Shown here: positions 19,821 to 31,092 of the stretch, in pieces
How the letters are laid out: the number at the start of each line of letters is the position of its first letter
Numbering within the stretch: position 1 is the stretch's first letter
Source of the DNA: Colocasia esculenta
Taxonomy: Eukaryota > Streptophyta > Magnoliopsida > Alismatales > Araceae
Assembly (NCBI GenBank): GCA_014218235.1
Contig: CM024755.1
Location: 158,093,941 to 158,157,940, forward strand
Reading direction: 5' to 3'
Length of the DNA stretch: 64,000 nt
The notes under the pieces: generated by a model
Databases searched by the model: none
What the model was told of the DNA's origin: nothing
Seen by the model: only the letters and a program-made list of their open reading frames with translations
Translations under genes and position numbers: made by a program

Positions 19821-20862
19821 TGTGACTTAACAAGCACTTACCAAACAACTACTCAAACAAGTTTGAGAGAAGAGGTTAATGACTTTTAATTCACAGACTT
19901 GAATATGCTTACGTCCACTTAAATGTTCAATAAAGTTCAATGTGGATTTTAAATGAGATGTGTCACTCTAAATGGGTAAGATGAGAACTTCAGGCCTGCT
20001 AAGCAATCTTCCTCTCACGTAATGGTGATCTAACTCGGGTCTCCGGAAATGGGTACAACCGGCTCGGTCCACCGTGAGGGAATCCACGGGGTACGGAGAC
20101 TTATGGAGGTCCTGATGAGGATTCTCTAGCCCAATGAGACGGAATGCTCAATGGGGAGATAGCCCTCACCGAGAGAGGTGTGTGGATCCTAGGAAAAGGA
20201 GGGAAGGAGGTCCCTCGGCCGAAGGTATGCCCTGAAAATGCACAATGCAAAAATGACAGAAAATTGAGCTCTCTGTGACAGGATAAATCCCATCCAGTAC
20301 AGTGGATGTGCTTCAGTAAATCACGTCTGTTCAGTCAGTCGCGGATCTGACAGCTCGCAGAAGCTGTAAGAGCCGAGGCGACTCCCTCCGAACTCTGTCA
20401 CAGAAAGGCGTCGGGTATGTCCGCCGCACAACAAACACAGAAAAAAGTGTCCACTGTACTGGACGTGGATCAAAGATGCACCCGAGCAGTTAAAAAAAGC
20501 TGTAAATCAACAAAGCATGCTTTCAAACAATTAAAATAGGATGAAGTAAAGACCAAATGAAGATGCTTTCTTCAGGTGAATGTAAGTAAATGGGGAAGGG
20601 AGAAAGATGGTGATTTTTTTTTATTTCTTTTCTTTTAAATCAAATTTCTATGAAGAAAGTGTAGAGGAAAATAACACAACCTACTAATTGGTAATGGCGA
20701 TGGGCAACTTCAAATAACACTGCGTGGGGTGCGAAAGGGGAGGGGTGTACCGCGTGGGGTACGAAAGGAGTGACACACGTGGGTGTCGAAGGAGGGGCAC
20801 ACGTGGGTGCCAAAGGAGGTAACCGAGCTAAAAAGAAAAGTGTCCCACCGTGATCGCCAATT
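19821..20862 (-). promoter_or_regulatory. Tat 5' leader with PBS and conserved stem-loop
   Basis: About 1.04 kb between the 5' LTR and gag. The minus strand directly after the LTR reads AATTGGCGATCACGGTGGG (20844-20862), in the position of the primer binding site and similar to TTGGCGAC..GGGGA-type sites of Tat/Athila elements; the tRNA is not assigned. At 20051-20118 is a block shared with Tekay LTRs, including a perfect 5-bp stem with an 8-nt loop (20072-20089). Other features are short repeats of C-AC-GTGGG-type units at 20725-20815. Confidence 0.65.
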
Positions 20863-22446
20863 TGTAGACAGTGTTTCTCTTTTCTCGAAACACGATCCCA
20901 CAAAGAAGGAATGATTTAAAAAGAAGAAGGGTTTGAACGGTTGAAGGCTTTTGCTATGTAAGAGAGAAAATGGGCTTAGATGGGTGGAAACGCAGAAAAA
21001 AAGAAGAAGGCGGTGCATGTGTGCACAATGATAGGGTGTGTGATCGCCAGGTACGCGAGGGTATCGAATGAAACGGGCGGAAAGGGAAGAAAGTGCATAC
21101 TTACCTTCACCCGAAGATCGCGGGAGTTGTCATGTGGGTCCTTCTTCCTCCTTCCACCGGCCGACCGGTAAAGGAGATTTAGCTCCGATGGTAATCTTGC
21201 AAAAGTAGACAACAGGAAATAAGTGAAAGATGGATTAGACTATGAAGTGTAGTAAAAGGTTGAGTGAAGTGAAATGAAAAGACATTAAAAGGGCATTAAC
21301 ACACCTCGTGGGGTGGTGCTAAACCCCTAAAAGAGTAGATAAGAAGAAAATGCTATGTGTGTGTGTGGAAATGTGAGATGAGTGAAATGCACTAAGAAGA
21401 CTAAAATGAAAAGGAACGGAAGGGAGGGGGAATGGCGATGTAGCCCGTTGCTCGGATGGATGAAGGGGATGAAGAGACGCCCCTCCCGCCTTCTCCAATG
21501 CTCATGAGAGGAACAGAGGCTCCGAATCCCTAGGGGGCGGGGGGAAGATGTGGGATGACTTGCATTGAGCATACTCCTTCTTGGCTCTGGAACATGAGCT
21601 TCTGGTCCGGCAGGGCTTCACCTCGGAGGGTTGGGAATTTTGGGCTCGGAGGTCGAGGCACCGGTTCGGCAGGGCTTCGCCGTCGTTTTGGGATTATTTT
21701 TTAAACAATGACCCCCCGGGTCTGTACTTATAGGCAAAATTCTTAAATCGCGTCGGGGACAGTGGACGCCGTTTATGATGAATCGCGTCCGACAAAAGCG
21801 CCGCAATTTAAAAGATCCGTATGATTTGCTAATCATAGTCTATAGCTAGGATTCAGAATCGCGTCTGGGATGACCGCCGCATTTTCCTACCAAATCGATC
21901 TTCTGACAGAATCGATCTTGATTTGATTGATGGCTTTGAAAATGCGGCAACCTAAGCAGATGCGATTTTAAATTTGCCATGATTTGAGGCATGGGAGCTT
22001 TTAAATGCCGCAGCTTTAGAGGGTACGTTTAGGCTTTGACTTTTAATCGCGGCGGGTTTGCCGGACGTGATTCTTGTTTTCAAAATGATTTGAAACGTGA
22101 CCCCTCTTAAATGTCGCGGCTATAGGCACATGGCTTAGGCTTTGACTTTTAATTGCGGCGGCTTCATCGGGCTCGAATACAGAAAGTAGGTATGGAAAAA
22201 GTAAGTATGATACGCGTCGGTTTTACCTGCTGCGGATCACACCTCTTTAAAAGGCGTCCACTGTACCAGACACGAATAATTAAGTCAATCAGACCCCTTT
22301 GGCCTCTTTAGAAAAATTCCTTAAAATCCTAGAAAAATTCAAAAAAAAGGAAAATCACTCAAGGGGTTAATTGAAGAGAGCCACTTTGAGGCATCGCGGT
22401 GTAACATGAAATTTGCTCGATATGTTGTCAAAATGGAGTGTCTACA
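20863..22446 (-). repeat. Tat element 5' LTR
   Basis: 1584 bp, the direct repeat of 5824-7415. It opens TGTAGACAGTG, ends GTGTCTACA, and is followed by E1 RT sequence. It contains the same CGCG/GTCG-rich tract (about 21740-22180). Confidence 0.92.
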
Positions 22447-22900
22447 ACATCCATTTGAAACAATTTTAAATCACATGCAAATACATATATGCTAGTAAAA
22501 TTCGAATAGTCTCAAGTCTAGCTACTGGTGCATAGGTTTCATCAAAATCTATGCCCTCCTCTTGGGAATATCCTTGAGCTACCAGTCTATCCTTGTTTCT
22601 AGTAATGACACCAGCTTCATCCATTTTGTTTCTGAACACCCATTTGGTGCCAATAATAGGATGATCTGATGTCCTAGGCACAATGGACCAAACCTAGTTT
22701 CTCTTGAACTGAATCAGTTCATCTTGCATGGCTAAGATCCAAGATTCATCAGTCAGTGCATCATTGACTATCTTGGGTTCAATCTGAGATACAAATGCAA
22801 TGTAATCACAAGGAATTGACATACCTCTTGTTCTTACCCTATCATGAGGATCACCTATGATATTTTCCTTTGGATGATCTATGTGATACCTCAATTCTCT
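22447..22900 (-). pseudogene. E1 copia reverse transcriptase, N-terminal part
   Basis: The frame 22681-22466 carries HPIIGTKWVFRNKMDEAGVI, RNKDRLVAQGYSQEEGIDFD and ETYAPVARLETIRILLAY, the hallmark start of plant copia RT. A preceding block (22894-22694) reads FVSQIEPKIVNDALTDESWI and AMQDELIQFKRN. KLFQMD is followed directly by the Tat insertion and the frame resumes at 5823. The RT is thus in three pieces across 22 kb. Confidence 0.93.
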
Positions 22901-23780
22901 AGGAAGTTCTTCATGTTCTTCTTCCTATTGTCGTAGTTCTTTTTTTGGAGGATCTTCCTTGTCTTCACCTTTTTCTTCAAGAGAAGTTTGTTCTAGATCC
23001 CTGCACAATTCTTTAACAACATCTTCTTCTTCTTATATTTTCTTAATAGAAGGATTAGTTTCATCAAATAAGACATGAACTGTTTGTTCAATGGTTAAAG
23101 TTTTTCTATTGAACACTCTATATCCTCTAGGTTTTAAAGTATATCCTAGTAGAAATCTTTCATCACTTTTAGCATCTAATTTTCCTAAGTTATCTTTACC
23201 GTTATTTAAAATGAAACACTTACAACCAAAAGGTCGAAGGTGACTGATGTTTGACCTTTTCTCATTGTATAGCTCATACGGTGTCTTCTTTAAAAATGGT
23301 CTGATCATACACCTGTTGATGATGTAGTAGGCTGTGTTGACTGCTTCTACCCAGAAATATCTTGGTAGATTATATTATGTAAGCATTGTTCTAGCCATGT
23401 ACAGTAGTGTTTTGTTCTTTCTTTTTGCTACTCCATTCTGTTGAGGTATTCTTGGTACAGAGAAATTATGTTCTATGCTATTTTTTTCACAGAACTTTAC
23501 AAACTCTTCATTCTTGAATTCTCCACCATGATCAGATCTGATACTGATTATTGATACTTTTGAGTCTTCTATACTAATTTACTGAACTTCAGAAAGGTTG
23601 AAAAGGTCTTTGATTTGGCTTCCAAAAATGATACCCAAGTGTATCCTGAATAATCATCTACAATTACATAGCCATAAACCTTTCCTCTAAGACTTACTGT
23701 TCTTATAGATCCAAATAAATCTATGTGAATGAGTTCCAATGGTTTGGAGGTTGTCACGGATGTCTTGGACTAAAATGATG
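22901..23780 (-). pseudogene. E1 copia integrase
   Basis: Minus strand in several frames: LELIHIDLFGSIRTVSLRGK (first Asp region), IVDDYSGYTWVSFLEAKSKT, SIRSDHGGEFKNEEF (second Asp), then IPQQNGVAKRKNKTL, where NGVVERKNRTL is usual, so the catalytic Glu reads Lys. Downstream are YFWVEAVNTAYYIINR, TPYELYNEKRSNISHLRPFG and a long Glu-rich integrase C-terminus (EEEDVVKELCRDLEQ). Stops interrupt it at several points. The altered Glu indicates loss of function. Confidence 0.9.
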
Positions 23781-23915
23781 TATTGGTTTGCTTTCCTTTT
23801 GCACAAGCTATACAGATTCCAGATTTCTTAATTTCAACTTTGTAAGACCTTTAACTAGATTATGCTTGATTAACTTCATGATCACTAATGTGCTAGCATG
23901 TCCTAGTCTTCCATG

Positions 23916-24480
23916 TCATAAATCAGTTTCTTCATTCTTTGTAGTTGCAAGGCACAAGTTGACTTCTCTCAGTTCTTCCAGTTGTAAGATATACATATTT
24001 TTAACTCTTAGAGCTTCAAAAACTACTTTCCCATTTTTCAAGATAATACATTTGTCATTCTGAAAATTCACTAAGTGACCTTTATCACATAACTGACTGA
24101 TGCTAATAAGATTATGTTTCAATCCCTCAATACACATAACATTCTCTATTAAATCCCTTTCTTTTATTCCTACTGTTCCATAGCCTATCACTTTTCCTTT
24201 TCCATTATCACCATATGTGACTTGACTAACTTCATTTATGAAACTTGTAAATAATTTTCTATCACCTATCATATGTCTTGAGCACCCACTATCCAAATAT
24301 CATTTGGATGCTCTCAGACACCCCTGCAAACAAAATTAAGTTGAGACTTTTGGTACCCAAACTTTCTTGGGTCCTTGAAGGTTAGCTTTAGGAATCCAAC
24401 GTAAATGCCTAGTGGTGCATGTGCTAACTGTGTGTCCTAATTGATTACAATGACTACAACATAGATCATATGCATGCTTT
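23916..24480 (-). pseudogene. E1 copia protease and second zinc knuckle
   Basis: The frame 24296-23916 starts at the retropepsin site YLDSGCSRHMIGD (Asp-Ser-Gly) and runs into the GAG-pre-integrase region (GLKHNLISISQLCDKGHLV, QLEELREVNLCLAT). Just upstream (about 24480-24350) is CCSHCNQLGHTVSTC followed by RHLRWIPKANLQGP, a CCHC-like knuckle plus linker that marks SIRE-like elements. A stop lies between knuckle and protease. Confidence 0.88.
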
Positions 24481-24584
24481 GAATTTGTAGTGCTATTAAT
24501 TTTAAGTTTATGTTTGTAAACATATTGATTAACCCTTTTAAGATTTTTAATTACTTTTTATTTTACAAACTTGGGTGTTGGATA

Positions 24585-25064
24585 CTATTCAGGATAAACA
24601 ATTTCTTCTACATTTATTGGAGGTGTATATCTTACTCCATATTTCTTTTTACCTGTTCTAGCACCTTTTAATTTTACAAATAGGGATGTTTTGCAGTTTG
24701 TGATTTTGTTTATGGTAGCTCTTAAATAATTATTTTCTTCTCTTAATTTTTCTACATCTTTTAATTCATTTAGATTTGTTTCAAGTACCATGATTTTACC
24801 ATTTTTAGTCTTTAAATCTTCACATAATAGTTCATTTGTTCTTTTAGTTTCAGTTAAGTGTTGTCCTAATCTTTCTACTTTAGCTTTTAGAAAGGAGTTA
24901 GATTTTTCTTGATTTATTAAATTTAGCTTAACTATTTTCATTTGTTTGACTATAATTTTGTATTTATCATACAACTCATTAAAAGCATCTTCTAGACTAT
25001 CAGAATCAGATTCTGAACATGAAGTAAAAGAGGTTTCATAATTTACTTGATCTGGTCTTGCCAT
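24585..25064 (-). CDS. E1 gag C-terminal coiled-coil segment
   Basis: A 159-residue frame: an acidic Ser-rich start (SFTSCSESDSDSLEDAFNEL) followed by long heptad-like helices (YKIIVKQMKIVKLNLINQEK, LGQHLTETKRTNELLCEDLK, NLNELKDVEKLREENNYLRA) and a short basic end. SIRE/Maximus gag proteins are unusually long and carry such a coiled coil after the first knuckle. The segment is homologous to the gag remnant inside element X. It is likely to mediate Gag-Gag association (inference). Confidence 0.75.
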   Translation of the reverse strand: MARPDQVNYETSFTSCSESDSDSLEDAFNELYDKYKIIVKQMKIVKLNLINQEKSNSFLKAKVERLGQHLTETKRTNELLCEDLKTKNGKIMVLETNLNELKDVEKLREENNYLRATINKITNCKTSLFVKLKGARTGKKKYGVRYTPPINVEEIVYPE

Positions 25065-25115
25065 GAGATCTAGATTTACTTTTTCTTCTTCTTCTAATTT
25101 TTGAACTTGATGAGT

Positions 25116-26122
25116 CTAAACTTGTTGCTTCCTCATTGTCCCAAGCTGTTGCCATTGCCTTCTTCTTATATGTTCTAAACTTTTTTTCCTTGCCTTCCTT
25201 TTTCTCATGCTTATCAGCCTGATCTTTCTTTTTGAGTTTATGACATTCAGTTTTGAAGTGTCCTGACTGCTTACATTCATAGCATATTGGTTCCTTACTC
25301 TTATTGTCCTTCTTGAAGTATCTCTTGGATCCATACTTCTTCTTCTTGGCAAGGATTCTCTAAAGTCTTCTAGATAGCATTGCTTCATCATTACTATTTT
25401 CAGATTTTTCCTTAGAGTCGTCAGAAGATGAAGAGGAAGAATCTGCAACTTTCAAAGCATTTGGCAGTTTCTTTTTCAAAGAGCTTTAAGAAAATCTTTC
25501 CATATTAATTTCATGAGCCATTAGAGAACCAGATAATTTATCTATAGAAAGTTCTGTAAGATCATGCGCTTCTTCAATAGCAGTAACTTTTGGAGTCCAT
25601 GAATGAGTTAATGATCTGAGAATTTTTCTAATTGTTTCTTCATTAGTAAGTTTTTTACCTAGTGAACTTAAACCAACTGTTATAGTAGTGAATCTTTTAG
25701 ACATTTGAGTGATATTTTCATTAGGTGACATTTTAAACTGTTCATATTGAAAGACAAGAATATCTATTCTAGTTTACTTTACCTTATCAGTTCCTTCATA
25801 GGTTACTTGTAGTTTGTCCCACATTTCCTTAGCGACTCTACATGCGGATAACCTATTAAATTCTCTTTTAGATAATGCACAACATAAATAGTTTTTAGCT
25901 TTATAATTTAGGGACATATTTCTTTTATCAGCTATAGATAGGTCAGAAGTACCATCAGCAAGTATAGTAAAATCATCTTATTCTATTACCTGTCACAAAT
26001 CAAAATCTGTGCCTCTAATGAAGCATTTCATTCTCATCTTAAAGTACTGGTAAACTTCACCATCAAAGAATGGTGGTCTTGTAACGGACTGTCCTTCATA
26101 GTTGTGAGCTTCAGCTGCCATC
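25116..26122 (-). pseudogene. E1 copia gag
   Basis: It starts at about 26122 (MAAEAHNYEGQSVTRPPFFD), then reads YFKMRMKCFIRGTDFDL, a stop, NYLCCALSKREFNRLSACR, MWDKLQVTYEGTDKVK and the open block 25731-25486 (KRFTTITVGLSSLGKKLTNE, WTPKVTAIEEAHDLTELSID). A perfect CCHC knuckle, CYECKQSGHFKTEC, is at about 25240-25290 within the frame 25448-25116. The plan is that of the UBN2-type gag of plant copia elements. At least four stops or frameshifts break it. Confidence 0.88.
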
Positions 26123-26149
26123 TCTTCTCAAATCTTTCGATTCTTTTGT

Positions 26150-26170
26150 GAAGACCTCACTCTGATACCA
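26150..26170 (-). other. E1 primer binding site (initiator Met-tRNA)
   Basis: The minus strand reads TGGTATCAGAGTGAGG two bases after the end of the LTR, complementary over 11 bases to the initiator Met-tRNA 3' end. Confidence 0.88.
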
Positions 26171-26172
26171 CT

Positions 26173-28078
26173 TGTTGGATTGAGATGGAGCTTTAGATGT
26201 CCTAGGGGGGGGGGGGGTGAATAGGACTTCTTGCAATTTAAAAATTTATTTGAAAATAGATAGCACTAGATAGTATCGTTAGTACTTAGTGTCTTGTGTG
26301 TGAAACACGTGTAAACTTGGCGGAAACAATCACACAAGTGCACAAAGGATTTATCCTAGATTGGCCCTTCCAAATGGAAGTCCTACATCCAGTCCCCAAG
26401 AACCCCTTGGGATTTTCACTAACTGCCAAGAGCATTTGGCCTTCTCTCAACCTGAGAGGTATTACAACCCACTTGCTTCCACGCAAGTCTTCCCTTCACA
26501 GAGGGGCACTACAAGGAACAAACCCGCTGTTGGTTAGTACATAGAGATGAAAACAGTGTGTCTACTCAGAAATATGAGCAAACACAGAAAATCAGAAAGA
26601 GATACAAGTATGAATGGAAGCTTTGACTCTTTCTGACTGACAGGGGGGACTAGAGAAAATCTAGAACAACAGGATGCCACCCAAAAGAAAAACTTCTGAA
26701 TGCAAGAGAGCTTGGAAGTTGAAGCTTGAACAGATGGCTCTCTTGAGATCTTGTAAGCTCTTCTCTTTTTTGTATGTGGAGACTTCTCTTCACTTCCTTT
26801 TGTGGTTCTATATATTCGCATGTCTATCTATCTGTGTAATTCAAACTTCAGCTCCATATATATAAAACCTTCAAAGTCTTTTGTTTTTCATTGGGAGTTA
26901 GCCATTTGATCTTGAACATTGTGAGTCTTGAGACTGCTAAGATGTCTAGCATCAGATCTTCAGTCTTAACAACTCCAGGCTATAAGGATAGCTGCATGGT
27001 TCTATTTAGATAGCTTTTCTTGGATATCTACAAGCACCATACCATCCAAGTCTTTTCCTTTTCTCAGAGTTAGTCTTGTGAGAAATATAATAATAAGGAA
27101 AAGTAGGAGACAAGTAGTTTCTAATAGATATCTATCAGTTCCAGAGAAAGTCTATCCTTTGAATCAGTACAGAGGTAGGTGAGCATTCAAGAGAAATGGA
27201 CACCTGTTTGGCTCGCAGTATAGCTGCAAAGGGACTTTTCCTTAAAATATGGAAACTGGATATTTTGAAGCATGCTAACACATGTGTTTGGAGGACACGA
27301 AGCATTCTGAAAAAGATAAACTATGAAATTGATATTTAGAAATGACATGAAGCATTCAATAAAAGAATAGAGAAGTACAAAGCACATTGGATAAATTATC
27401 ATACAGATAGCAAAGAGAATGTCACTGTGTACATCATGTGTTCATCTATTGTTCATTGAATAATTCTATAAGAATTAAAACATTAATCGCACTAATAATA
27501 CATTAACAGTTCTGCAAAAATAATAACAACTACTTAAAAACATCTACGTATTATTGATCAACAAAATAATAGTAATTAATGTGAGATATAGAAGCAATCG
27601 ATGTTTGATTAAAGGTAATCGTTGTAAAAGACAATTGATGTTTAAGTGAAGCAATCGATGTTTAAATATAATAGTAATCAATGATTGAGACAATCGATGT
27701 TCTATGGTAATAGATGTTGAGAAATCGATGTTTAAATATAATAGTAATCGATGTTTGAGACAATCGATATTCTAAGGTAATCGATGTTTAAGTGAAGCAA
27801 TTGATGTTTGAAGGTAATCGGTAAATTCAATCGATTGTGAAAACAATCGATGTTTAAGTGAAGCAACCGATGTTTGAAGGTAATCGATAAATTCAATCGA
27901 TTGTGAAAACAATCGATGTTTAAACATAATCGATTATGAAAGCAATCAATGTTTAAACATAATCGATATAATCAATCGATTGTGAAAGCAATTGATGTTT
28001 AAATATAATCGATGTTTAAGTATAATCGATGTTTTGATGCAATCGATGTATAAGTATAATCAATGTTTTGATGCAATT
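26173..28078 (-). repeat. E1 5' LTR, truncated by Tekay-1
   Basis: The LTR 3' end is TGTTGGATTGAG on the plus strand, next to the PBS; the G run and GTGAATAGG motif at 26207-26225 is the SIRE-like LTR end signature. A TATATATA stretch at about 26855-26868 is the candidate TATA box on the minus strand. The outer half (27590-28078) is a repeat array. At 28079 a gypsy LTR starts, so the first bases of U3 are not in the window. The E1 3' LTR lies to the left, outside the window. Confidence 0.85.
27590..28078. repeat. AATCGATG tandem array in E1 LTR U3
   Basis: At least 25 occurrences of (C/A)AATCGATG(T) spaced about 13-25 bp, alternating with TTTAAGTGAAG and TTTAAACATAAT, and with the palindrome TCAATCGATTGTGA three times. 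It occupies the same relative LTR position as the ATCGTT arrays of element X and copia-3 but with a different unit. Confidence 0.9.
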
Positions 28079-31000
28079 TGTAGCAACTCTCAATTTTAAA
28101 TTAAAAAAATAAAAATTTAATTAAAATAAAATGTGAATAATTGAACCCAATAAGTAAAAACAAGAGATGGGCTATCCTAAAAGGTCTATACATGAATTAA
28201 TGGGCCACAAAGCTGAAGCCCAATGTTGGATGGGAGATAATTAGGCCGAAATTCATACCTAAATTATTAATAAATTAAAAAGAGACAAGATAATGACTAA
28301 TTTGGCTCATAACTATCCTCAGAGGAGTCCCCTATCCTAATCTCTTGGCCACGGAATTAGAGTTCTCCCCAAGCCAATTGGAAGGATAAGGGCTAGAAAA
28401 GGATGAGATAATTATGGAAATTCGTAGTTGGAGGAAGGAAAAGAGTTGTAGGGATTTTAAAAACTTTAAACATACAAATACACCTCTATTTCATCCCTAG
28501 CCCTAGATACTTTCTGGAGATTGGAGGACGAGGAAGAGGAGCTTTTGGATGAGGAGATCGAGGAGGAGGAGGCTAGGAACAAAGAGCTTCTTCGCGTTCT
28601 TCATATCTCTTGCTCTAGGAACTAAAGCACTCAAAGGTAGGCAATCTCTCAAGCAAAAATAAATTAAACTCGACCCTAGGTAGAGCATGATCCCATCTTC
28701 GAAAGTCCCATGTTTTCCCCAATTTTCATCATGTCATTCATGAGTATTTCGTGTTCAAAGTTCTGTCGAGAACATGTACCCGACCCAACATGTTCACCCT
28801 AAATCCCTGTTGATACTTGATTTCATGCCATGAAACTTTTATTGTACATACTACATGATGTCAGGGATCTAATAATACCATTTTCCCCAATTTCTATCAA
28901 GTACTCTTTTCGAATTTAGTTTTTTTTCATCACTGTGTTTGGTTTTTAGGTTCTTCGTGATGGCCATGATCATAGCATGATCATACCATGTTAAGAGTCT
29001 AATTACTCTTTACTGTTGATACCTCTACAAGTCGAGTTTCATTTAAAATTGACTTCATGATTTTTCATCATGTATACGATATAATATTGAATTTTAAAGC
29101 CCCATGTGTCAAGTCCTTTGAGGACTGGACCGCAACCCAAAGTGAACCATTGCACTTTTTGGGTTTGGGTTGGGTCTCTGAGAACGCGTCGGCCCGACTG
29201 GTCGTGTTCTCACCTGGTCGCGACAGTGGATAACATCGCGTCTTGAACGCGACGGTCCACTGCATCGTGATTCTCCTAACCGTACTGATAGCCTTGAACG
29301 CGACAGATCCTGACGTCGTGTTTATAGATCGATCGCCTTGATCGTGACAGATCACCCCGTCGCGTTTTGGCACATCAATCGATTGATCTGAACCATTTCC
29401 CCTGAATGCGATAGCCCTACCCGTCGCGATTTGAACGCGACAGGTATCTACGTCGTGATTCACTGTGTGTTCAGAAAACCCTAATTTTCATGCAAACCAT
29501 GATAATCATGCTTTACAATCATGGTTTAAACCCTGTAATTGCACTGATTTGAATAGTAACGACATGATAAGGTATTTTAATATTCATATGATTTATTAAT
29601 TAAAAGATGTGTGCATAACTCTCATGTACTATCATTGATTTTCTCTCACATGCACACACCAAATGTGAATTTTGTCATGAGACCTTACTAAAAATTTCTC
29701 AATAATATATCTGGTAATTAAGTGAAATTATTCGTGTAAATTTCCCTATTATTTTAAAAAGACGTCTTCGTTTTATTCGTTTGATTTTATAACATTATCG
29801 TGTCCCTCTACCTAGAGCACTCAAGGCATAATGGACAAACATTTCTATACACACTTTATCTTGGATTAGACGACCTCTCTGTTGGGAATACTCTTGACTG
29901 GACCAAGAACTCCTTGTCGAGGCCTCTATAAGACTCCTTGGCTTTGGCGGACGTCCATTGCCGATGAGTAGGTTGTACCATCAATACCTATTTTACCCCG
30001 AGGGATCAGCATGATCCAACGACCTTAGATTTCTCTCTCTTACCTTGAGATCACACCGGACCTCTGGCCTGTGTTCATGGTACGGTCATTAGGTGGTTAG
30101 TGACTTCCACCAGACTGTCGACACACGATCATGTGTGTTGTGTAACTGTTACTATCGCTTATTATTGTTGTTTTTACGAGAATTGACCTACAGTTCTCAT
30201 CTATTCCTTATCCTCTGATCTATTCACGTTCTCTCTTTTTTGCTCTCATCTATTCTTCAATTACTCTCATCTATTCTTGGTACTCTATTTGGCCATCTAT
30301 TGATTGTCTAAGATAAAAACATGATCAATGCCAAACAACATTATAAGGGCCCGATCTGGTCCTGGGAGGTGCGCTCGAAAAGTGCTAATGTCCATGAGAG
30401 TTTTAATGATCAGAGTGTTTGGCATTACATCCAAGTACTATACTACCAAGATTAATCTATGACAATCAAAGTACTATATTTTCTCGGTTGACAAGAAGAT
30501 CAACCAACGTGCTATTGTGACTAGTGCACTATCGTGCAATTTTACTTCCTATCTCGTTATATGACCAATCTTTATCATGCTAGTTGTGTTATTTTCTTGT
30601 GAAAAGTACTATCGTTCTCTTGCTATCATGTGACATTACTCGCGTGACTATACTTGATCGTTCTTTCTAGTTACCCTGCTTTATAAGACATTAATCACTT
30701 AAAGTATGCCTGTTTCATGAGATATTAAGTCCTATTGGACGATTATCGCTCATCCTGCGCTATTTATTTCATGTGTTTCAGGTGTGTCTGATGGGGAATA
30801 CCACACGCATGAGGAAGGGATGGGCAAGTGTAGGAGTGACCTCACATTTCGACAACCAATTCATTTAGTAACTAGTTAGATAGTTAGTATGTTGTTTTTA
30901 TTTGAATAAAGTACTTTGGGCTCATAGTTTTTGGCTCTAAATTAGTGAATGTAATAGTGATAGTGGAATTATCAATAAAGACGGTTCATTTGGCATTATT

Positions 31001-31092
31001 CCAAAATTGTGAAATGGTTTGATGTCTATTTCCCGCTCTATACTATTTAATTAACTGTTTATCACTCCAATATTCCATGTCGGGGTGTTACA
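28079..31092 (+). repeat. Tekay-1 5' LTR
   Basis: 3014 bp, opening TGTAGCAACTC and ending GGGGTGTTACA, followed after six bases by a Met-tRNA PBS. Long LTRs with this PBS are typical of plant Tekay/Del chromoviruses. Notable contents: a cluster of GAACGCGAC/GTCGCG elements at 29180-29460, and a block matching the stem-loop region of other elements at 29920-29990. No gene is seen inside it. Confidence 0.88.

Larger units (their letters stand above)
5824..22446 (-). mobile_element. Tat/Retand-like Ty3/gypsy element, complete, minus strand
   Basis: A 16.6-kb element bounded by TGTAGACA and TCTACA with direct LTRs (5824-7415 and 20863-22446). ACAT (5820-5823 and 22447-22450) is duplicated at the ends and the E1 RT reads through cleanly if the element is removed, so the target duplication is at least 4 bp. 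Order on the minus strand: 5' LTR, PBS, leader, gag, CCHH-type knuckle, Pro-rich linker, protease, G-patch, repeat-rich linker, RT, RNase H, second RNase H, integrase, spacer with an antisense ORF, 3' LTR. Dual RNase H and an antisense ORF between integrase and 3' LTR are characters of the plant Tat lineage (Retand/Ogre). All ORFs are disrupted. Confidence 0.92.

Noticed and set aside
27590..28078. CRISPR-like array
   Set aside because: Repeats are short, variable and irregular with no unique spacers, in a eukaryotic LTR.
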